In this document: positions 58,288 through 64,000 of the stretch, piece after piece
Numbering within the stretch: position 1 is the stretch's first letter
How the letters are laid out: every line of letters starts with the position of its first letter
The notes under the pieces: generated by a model
The model's database searches: none
What the model saw: only the letters and a program-made list of their open reading frames with translations
What the model was told of the DNA's origin: nothing
Program-made: the position numbers and the translations under genes
Assembly (NCBI GenBank): GCA_030248215.1
Contig: JASANG010001451.1
Span: 124,001-188,000, forward strand
DNA length: 64,000 nt
Source: Enoplolaimus lenunculus
Lineage: Eukaryota; Nematoda; Enoplea; Enoplida; Thoracostomopsidae
Direction: 5' to 3'

Positions 58288-59001
58288 GTTGAACCACCTC
58301 AAAAACAAAATTACATCATTTTACCATTTATTCTATGAAATAAGAGTAAAATCAAAAGAAAAAAACCGACGCCTCGCCCAAATATTACAAAGCGAACATC
58401 AAATTAACCTTGTACCCGTCATTTTAGTATTGTCCTCATCTGTACACTTAAATTGTAATATTAAATCTTGTGATTAAAGAAATTGCAGGTATTTAAAATT
58501 TAAAAAAGCTATGTATGATACTCAAAATTATGCATCATAATTCGTGCCACTCTTCTATATCAGCATGCGCGTCGACAGAATATTGGGTTGGTGGTGAATC
58601 AGCGGAGTCCAGTGGAGGAAATTTGAAATAAGCCATGAAAAATTGTATATTTCCGATTTCTAAAAACATTTTAAGCTTTGAACAACTACCCACAAAAAAT
58701 TTGCATAGGAAACGCGTGGGTAGAGAAATATCCACTCTCTTGTACATACCGCCTGCCGACGGCCTTGTGTCTACGTGGGTTTTTTTCAAATTCTACGATT
58801 TAAAGACTATTGTAGAAATTTTTGAAAAGATTAAAAATAACTACAAAACTATTAAATGCGGCAAAATTAAAAACCACTTATTCTGACGATTATCACCGGA
58901 GCGGGTGGCCAGTACTGCGTATTAACGTAAGGTTGCGTCAGGATTTCGTTTTGAAAAGGTAAATAGTTCAAATTGACATTTACGTGAGCGATCATTGCGC
59001 A

Positions 59002-59112
59002 AGCCTTTAGCCAACTCATTTTGCTATGGGAAGCTGATAAAATTTTCAGGCAGGGCATACAAGAGTTTTCGTTGACTTACATGCTAGGTCCAAAAATTTT
59101 CGCTCTGTCGTA
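59002..59112 (+). mobile_element. Family A MITE, right end lost
   Basis: CCTTTAGCCAACTCATTTTG and GGGCATACAAGAGTTTTCGT are recognisable. Confidence 0.5.
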
Positions 59113-59583
59113 GCGGCAGAGAAATCATGTTTTAACCAAAGCATATTTTTATAAGGATTTTCGGAGCAGGTTACACCTGTGTACCCTAATGAATACGCCA
59201 ATGGCGTAAGGGCGTAATATTGTTGCGGCTACTGGCCATGGATGCGAATAGGCCTGTAACCAGTTCAACATGGCGTAGCTAAATAGTTTTAGTACGCCAT
59301 GCAAGAAATTTTAGACAAAGGGTTAATTTTCGAAATATAAAATTGACTCGTTTGCGTCAAAATTAATATTATCCCCAAACATTTGTGTGTGTTATTATTT
59401 TTAGCTGGATGCTTAAGTAACACGTAATGCACCAGTTTAATATGTCAAAATCTTCATTTGAAGTTTTAAACTTTACCTCTAACTTAAACTGGACAAAGGT
59501 ACTTCTTTCATACTTAAACAGAAAAAAACTAGCAGCTAAAATGAAAACACCGTCTTGTTTATGAAATTGCACTATTTGACCCA

Positions 59584-59752
59584 GGTCCGGAGCCAGCTAA
59601 TCTTGTTGGGAGGGGGAGAAGTTTTCAGGAGGGGCATACAACGGTTTTCGATGACTTATACAAGGAAGGTTGGAAATTTTCTACGGGGGGATGGGCAAAA
59701 TTCTTCCAGGGAGGGGGGTCAGGCCCCCCTGCCCGCCTCTGGCTACAGGCCT
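59584..59752 (+). mobile_element. Family A MITE, full length
   Basis: GTCCGGAGCCAGCTAATCTTG to CTCTGGCTACAGGCC (left end quoted in part), with all internal blocks and a GGGGGGTCAGGCCCCCC palindrome near the right end. Confidence 0.7.
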
Positions 59753-60115
59753 GATTTGACTGCATTTACGTTGTATTTTGCGTTCCATTAGTATTTTAAT
59801 ATAAAAGTGAGTTTCAGTAATGTTCGTAATATTGGAAATTAAGCTTTTTTGAGTGGGAAAATGAAAACTTCGATGGTGAAATACTTGAAATATCGTTCAA
59901 ATTTGAGGTTTAAGCTTCATATTAAAGGATTGATATGGAAAATTTGAGAGATACCAAGTCGAATTGAATTGACGTTCCGTAGCGCGGTTTAGTGGGAAGT
60001 AGAACTCACTGAGGGCCGCAACGACCTCCGCAAACAGACAGGGTCGGTCATCATCCGCCATCATACAACAAAGGTCATAATTCAGTTTAGTAGTTCACTG
60101 CCCAACCATGAAACA

Positions 60116-60285
60116 GCCCGTAGCCAGCGCACCTTACTGGGGGGGCTAAGAAATTTTCAGGCAAGGCGTACAAAGTTTTCCGTTGATTTACCAGCAACGT
60201 TGAAACTTTTTCACGGGGAAGAGTCAAAACTTTTTTATGGCTGAGGGTCTTAGCACCCCAGTGGCCCTTCTCACGGCTACGGGCA
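60116..60285 (+). mobile_element. Family A MITE, full length
   Basis: GCCCGTAGCCAGCGCACCTT to CTCACGGCTACGGGC, with GGGGGGCTAAGAAATTTTCA inside. Confidence 0.7.
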
Positions 60286-61282
60286 CTTCATTAAACCTCA
60301 CATGTCATTAGATCAAACAGGTAGACTAGACAATCAATTTGAATGCGTAAGAATACGGACCAGTCGAAACATTCACCATATCAGCACCAACTTTTGAAAA
60401 TTGGCGTGTGAAGCGAGCGAAAAGACACACAGTGTATTTTTTATATCAAACCTGTTTTTAAATATTTGACATTTATGAACGAATGCCAGTTTGGAAAATT
60501 AATTTTGTCTTTCAACACGGAACGGTTCTTGTTCTGGTCGGCCCTCACAATGTTAGTTCTATAATACTTGGTTCAAAGTAACAACAAATACTTGGTTCAA
60601 AGTAACAACACTCACTGAACGCATTACAATACCGGAAGCAAGTTGATTTTGTAATAATACAAATTTTTCGTTTAATGAAACTGTTCGTTTGGACCCGTAC
60701 CAAGGGCTTTCCCACGGGGGGGATTTTGGGGGGGAGGTCGTGTTCTCCCACCAAATTAGGCTGGCACCCCCCAAATAGAACCAGTCTAAAAGTAAACAAT
60801 CTTGAATTGCAATTGTAGGGGCCCTCAAAATTGTACAGTGCCACCAAATATAATATTCTTCGGATGCCCCTGACCCTTACACATCTAAACCCAATAAGCT
60901 GACGGCGGCACCCATGTACTCGACATATCTGTATATCGGATTTAAATTTCAGGTATACAAAAAAACTATGAGAAGATTCGATTAGTCACGCCACATATTG
61001 GAGATTAAAAAATGTTGTCTTTTGCATCATTATGTTTTTTATTTTTTATTGTCCACGTTGACATTTTAAACGATTTTTAAAACATATAGTTTCTCAAAAA
61101 TACAATATTATATCACAAATTCTACACAGAAATTCGCCTTTTTTCTACCTTTTTTTACTACAAAATGACATAAAAATGTAATAGTTGTCAGTGTTGCGTC
61201 ACTGTGACGCATACATTTGTCTATTTTGTGGCTTGTAATCTTTAAAACAACTTTCGCAATATCATGCGCATGTCGTACCGCA

Positions 61283-61800
61283 AACAGCTATATGCCACAG
61301 TTGGCAACTGGGACGTCCCAAGCCACAATTGCTGTTAGGGGCCCAAACAACTACTGGAATGCAAACTATCTGTGATTGGTTGCTCAGGTTTAATTATGGT
61401 CGAGAAATTGACTTACAGTAGTAACTGTTTGTCTTCACCACATTTGCAAGTTATAAATTAACCAAGGTTTCTAGTGCTTATACAGTATACAAACGATGGT
61501 GTGTGAGCGTGTATCGGATTATTTAGTCGAATACACGGCAATGCTGCTTTTATTTCGATTTTGAATAGCCAATCAAACTGCGCCTCTGTAATCCTTCACC
61601 CCATATAAACCTTGTTTACTTTTTATAGTGTGCAAATGTGGTGATGGCAAATAATTACTGTGCAAGTCAGTTTCCTTGAATATAGTCAAACGTGAACAGC
61701 CAAATCAAAATCATTTTGCATTCGAGTAGTTGATTGGAAGGCCCCGAACAGTAATTTTCGTTTGAGCCGTCCCAATTGATAACTGGGGCAAATAGCTGTT
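61283..61800. mobile_element. 518-bp element with long terminal inverted repeats
   Basis: The left end AACAGCTATATGCCACAGTT, then GGCAACTGGGACG, is inverted at the right end (CGTCCCAATTGATAACTGGG, then GCAAATAGCTGTT). The match extends about 55-60 bp with gaps, through GGGGCC. The interior has a CATATAAACC TATA-like site but no transposase. Confidence 0.7.
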
Positions 61801-62312
61801 AAAAAAGTTTCAGTATAGAACGCAATGGAATCATAGTTTCAGTACACATTGCGCAGTTTTTCACCCTCAAAAATTTGGCACATATATTGCATGCAATAAA
61901 CATTGCGTTTCATAACTTTTGCCAGCCCTTCCCATCTGACGATAACTGTAAGCAAGTGTATGCATCTGGTTACATTTTTTTTGCTAAAGAATCCACTTGA
62001 ACGCTCGTTGGGTTTCGCACCTATCGGGATTAAAACAAGAGGTCATATGTTTATCAAAAAAATTAAACCTGCTGATTTCTGGACAAAGCAGTAGAAAAAT
62101 TACTTTGCGTACCATACATAAACTTAACTTGGAAGATAGCTGAACTAAACTTTAACACAAATATTGCGAATATAATGGATAAATATACTTCTTACAATAC
62201 CACAAATATTGCATCAAGTAAAAATAGCGTTTCATTTTAGCTGGCCGAATTTCAACATATATCCACTGTTCACATAAGAAAATTTTTGTTCAAAACCCCA
62301 AATTCATTATTT

Positions 62313-62370
<58 letters not shown>
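62313..62370. repeat. CAA/TAA trinucleotide microsatellite
   Basis: About ten CAA units pass directly into about ten TAA units. Confidence 0.95.
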
Positions 62371-62373
<3 letters not shown>

Positions 62374-62774
62374 AAATAAGAGTATTTATTATCTCAACGG
62401 GCGCTGTCTGCAGTTATTTATTGTTTTAAATGTGAAAAAAAACAATTGACGAAGTTCAAATCTCTCCATGAGTCTGTATTTATAAATAAATATTACAATT
62501 GTAACTCAACTCAGCTCTATCAGCCCAAACTGATTATATACACGTTAAACTGAATAAGTACGCGAGTTCTGTTGGACCCAACCAGTACGCTGACAGTAGC
62601 CCCTAGAAATTTTTAGTGCCCCTGATGCAGTTTTGGTCCAACATCTAGAATGTGCTAAATTCCACATGATCCATATATATGTCATTTTTGTGCTACTTTA
62701 TTCTGTTGGAGTGGCTAAAGGTTTGAGCCCTTGTAAAGATCAGGGGCGGACCGTTACGCCGCGTGACTGCAATA

Positions 62775-62872
62775 GAACAAGCTTAAGCTTAAGACGGATT
62801 TTTTGGTTAAGTTCTGGCTTAAATATAGACATAGTCTTTCGCTTAGTCTTAGGTTAAAGCTTAGGCTCAGGC
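62775..62872. repeat. CTTAAG/TTAGGC tract, two orientations
   Basis: AAGCTTAAGCTTAAG gives way to CTTAGTCTTAGG and GCTTAGGCTCAGGCTTAG. Confidence 0.65.
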
Positions 62873-63667
62873 TTAGAAATATGGCTACACTACTGTTATG
62901 GCTGTGTTCTATACGTTGGCCCTGGTCTGCAACTGTAGGGAATTTTATGAATTGCAATTGCAGTAGTTCGCATTTGGAAAACATATTACTAACTGATGAT
63001 AAATACCATAACTAATGATAATAGTGGTTTCAACCAAAATAACCAATAATGTCTACAAGAGTGTGTTTAACTAACGATTAAATTTCAAAATTTGCGTTGC
63101 ATTCAAACCAGGAAGTAGAACTGGAGCCAAATGGAACACTATTCTTCACTCAACACCCATTTTTAATAATTACTTTATATAAATTTTAAGGTTAATAAAA
63201 ACTCTACGAAGCCGTACAGCAAAAATTACTAAAAATATATGTGATTGGGAACTTTACCACTATAGTACGATAGACGAATTCGTTCGTAATCAGTGGACTG
63301 CGTAACCAGATCGTTCCGTGCTGCAGGCGGGGTAAATTAAAACAAGTTTGGTCGCAGTTACACTTGGGGAGTGTTTTCTTAAATAAACTTTTGAAAACTA
63401 AAAATACGGAATGAAATTGTTAACAGAAATTTCCTAATTTGGAACCAGCATATTACAAAACTCACTGATACGGTACGTTTTCACGTTTTTATTCACATTA
63501 TAATCGCTGCAGCTTGGGGTATGTTTTGTCCTTATTTAAATACAGCATTGGGTAACATTTTGTCTGCTTATAAACCCCGTATCATATTAGAAAATTCGTA
63601 ACTGTCTGCTATCATAATGTTAAGGTACCTTTTGTAGTTCAATATGTTACGATGTTCGATATACTAT

Positions 63668-63832
63668 CCGGGCTTGTAGCGAAAAGGAGGTCAGGCCCTC
63701 AGTCTAAACAGAAAAAATTTTGGCCAACCCCAAGAAAATTTTCAACCTTGCTTGTAAGTCATCAAAAATCCTTGTATTCCGCTCCTGAAACATTTTTTAG
63801 CCCTCCTAGCAAGATGAGCTGTGTATGGGCCT
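63668..63832 (-). mobile_element. Family A MITE
   Basis: It starts GGGCTTGTAGC, carries the inverted core CTTGCTTGTAAGTCATCAAA, and ends ATGGGCC. Confidence 0.6.
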
Positions 63833-64000
63833 GATAGTGTCACCAAAATTTGTATGTTTCCAATTGCCTGCCTATTTGTGGTAACATAACGTAACTAAGT
63901 AAATTGTCCCGTTAAATATCATACTGGAATTAGAAATATTTAAATTGATTTAATTATGACGATTGTTCCTAGCGATTTTATATTCGGATACGAATTTGAC

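Larger units (their letters stand above)
49983..64000. other. Intergenic region to the right edge
   Basis: No gene is supported on either strand. The content is family A, B and D MITEs, CCTAAG tracts, microsatellites and a long-TIR element. A short open frame at 58193-58477 lies partly within a family B copy, and the frames at 56975-57187 and 53030-53305 match no family I know. Confidence 0.5.

Noticed and set aside
1-64000. Prokaryotic features (operons, CRISPR arrays, Shine-Dalgarno sites)
   Set aside because: Spliced genes, a retroelement of animal type and sparse coding density show this is animal nuclear DNA. No regular spacer-repeat array exists.

Overview
The window is nuclear DNA from an AT-rich, intron-bearing animal genome. 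The evidence is spliced host genes with GT-AG introns, a recognisable RAPGEF1 (C3G) gene, a metazoan-type Ty3/gypsy element and dozens of short non-autonomous DNA transposons. I cannot name the species. A marine invertebrate, possibly a tunicate or another non-vertebrate deuterostome, fits the exon structure, the possible spliced-leader acceptor and the 2A-bearing retroelement, but this is inference.

Layout. All recognised host genes are on the minus strand. From about 31.5 kb down to 6.0 kb lies the 5' half of a RAPGEF1 gene. It has a CpG-rich candidate first exon (30952-31206) behind a CCAAT/GC-box promoter, then six further exons (17474-17655, 16869-17016, 16538-16626, 14637-15722, 13370-14327, 5968-6235). 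Their splice phases agree throughout. They encode the N-terminal helical region and four proline-rich SH3 ligands. The catalytic REM and RasGEF exons are not visible and should lie beyond the left edge. A second minus-strand gene (46610-49954) has two exons that join in phase into a 1023-residue protein with an N-terminal membrane hairpin and a long disordered tail. I do not recognise its family.

The striking item is a nearly whole Ty3/gypsy element on the plus strand (about 17.76-24.0 kb), antisense inside the first large RAPGEF1 intron. It has a gag with an N-terminal 2A-like peptide, a pol with protease, RT, RNase H and integrase, a PWWP domain appended to the integrase C-terminus, and a separate third open frame encoding a NADAR (YbiA-like) domain fused to an SGNH esterase-like domain. 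PWWP domains read methylated H3K36 in transcribed gene bodies and NADAR domains act on ADP-ribose conjugates. The element therefore carries a plausible built-in targeting module and a plausible accessory enzyme.

The rest is introns and intergenic DNA filled with MITE families: a ~165-bp family with GTAGCCAG ends (about 14 copies), a family with GGATCCAGAAATTTCTGACG ends, a GTAGCCAGGATTTCATTTCG family, a family with GACAA/TTGTCG ends carrying telomere-like CCTAAG repeats, a piggyBac-type TTAA family carrying a tRNA-like core, and a hAT element with an intact 8-bp target duplication. There are also several perfect or near-perfect tandem duplications. No CRISPR array, rRNA or clearly functional tRNA gene was seen.
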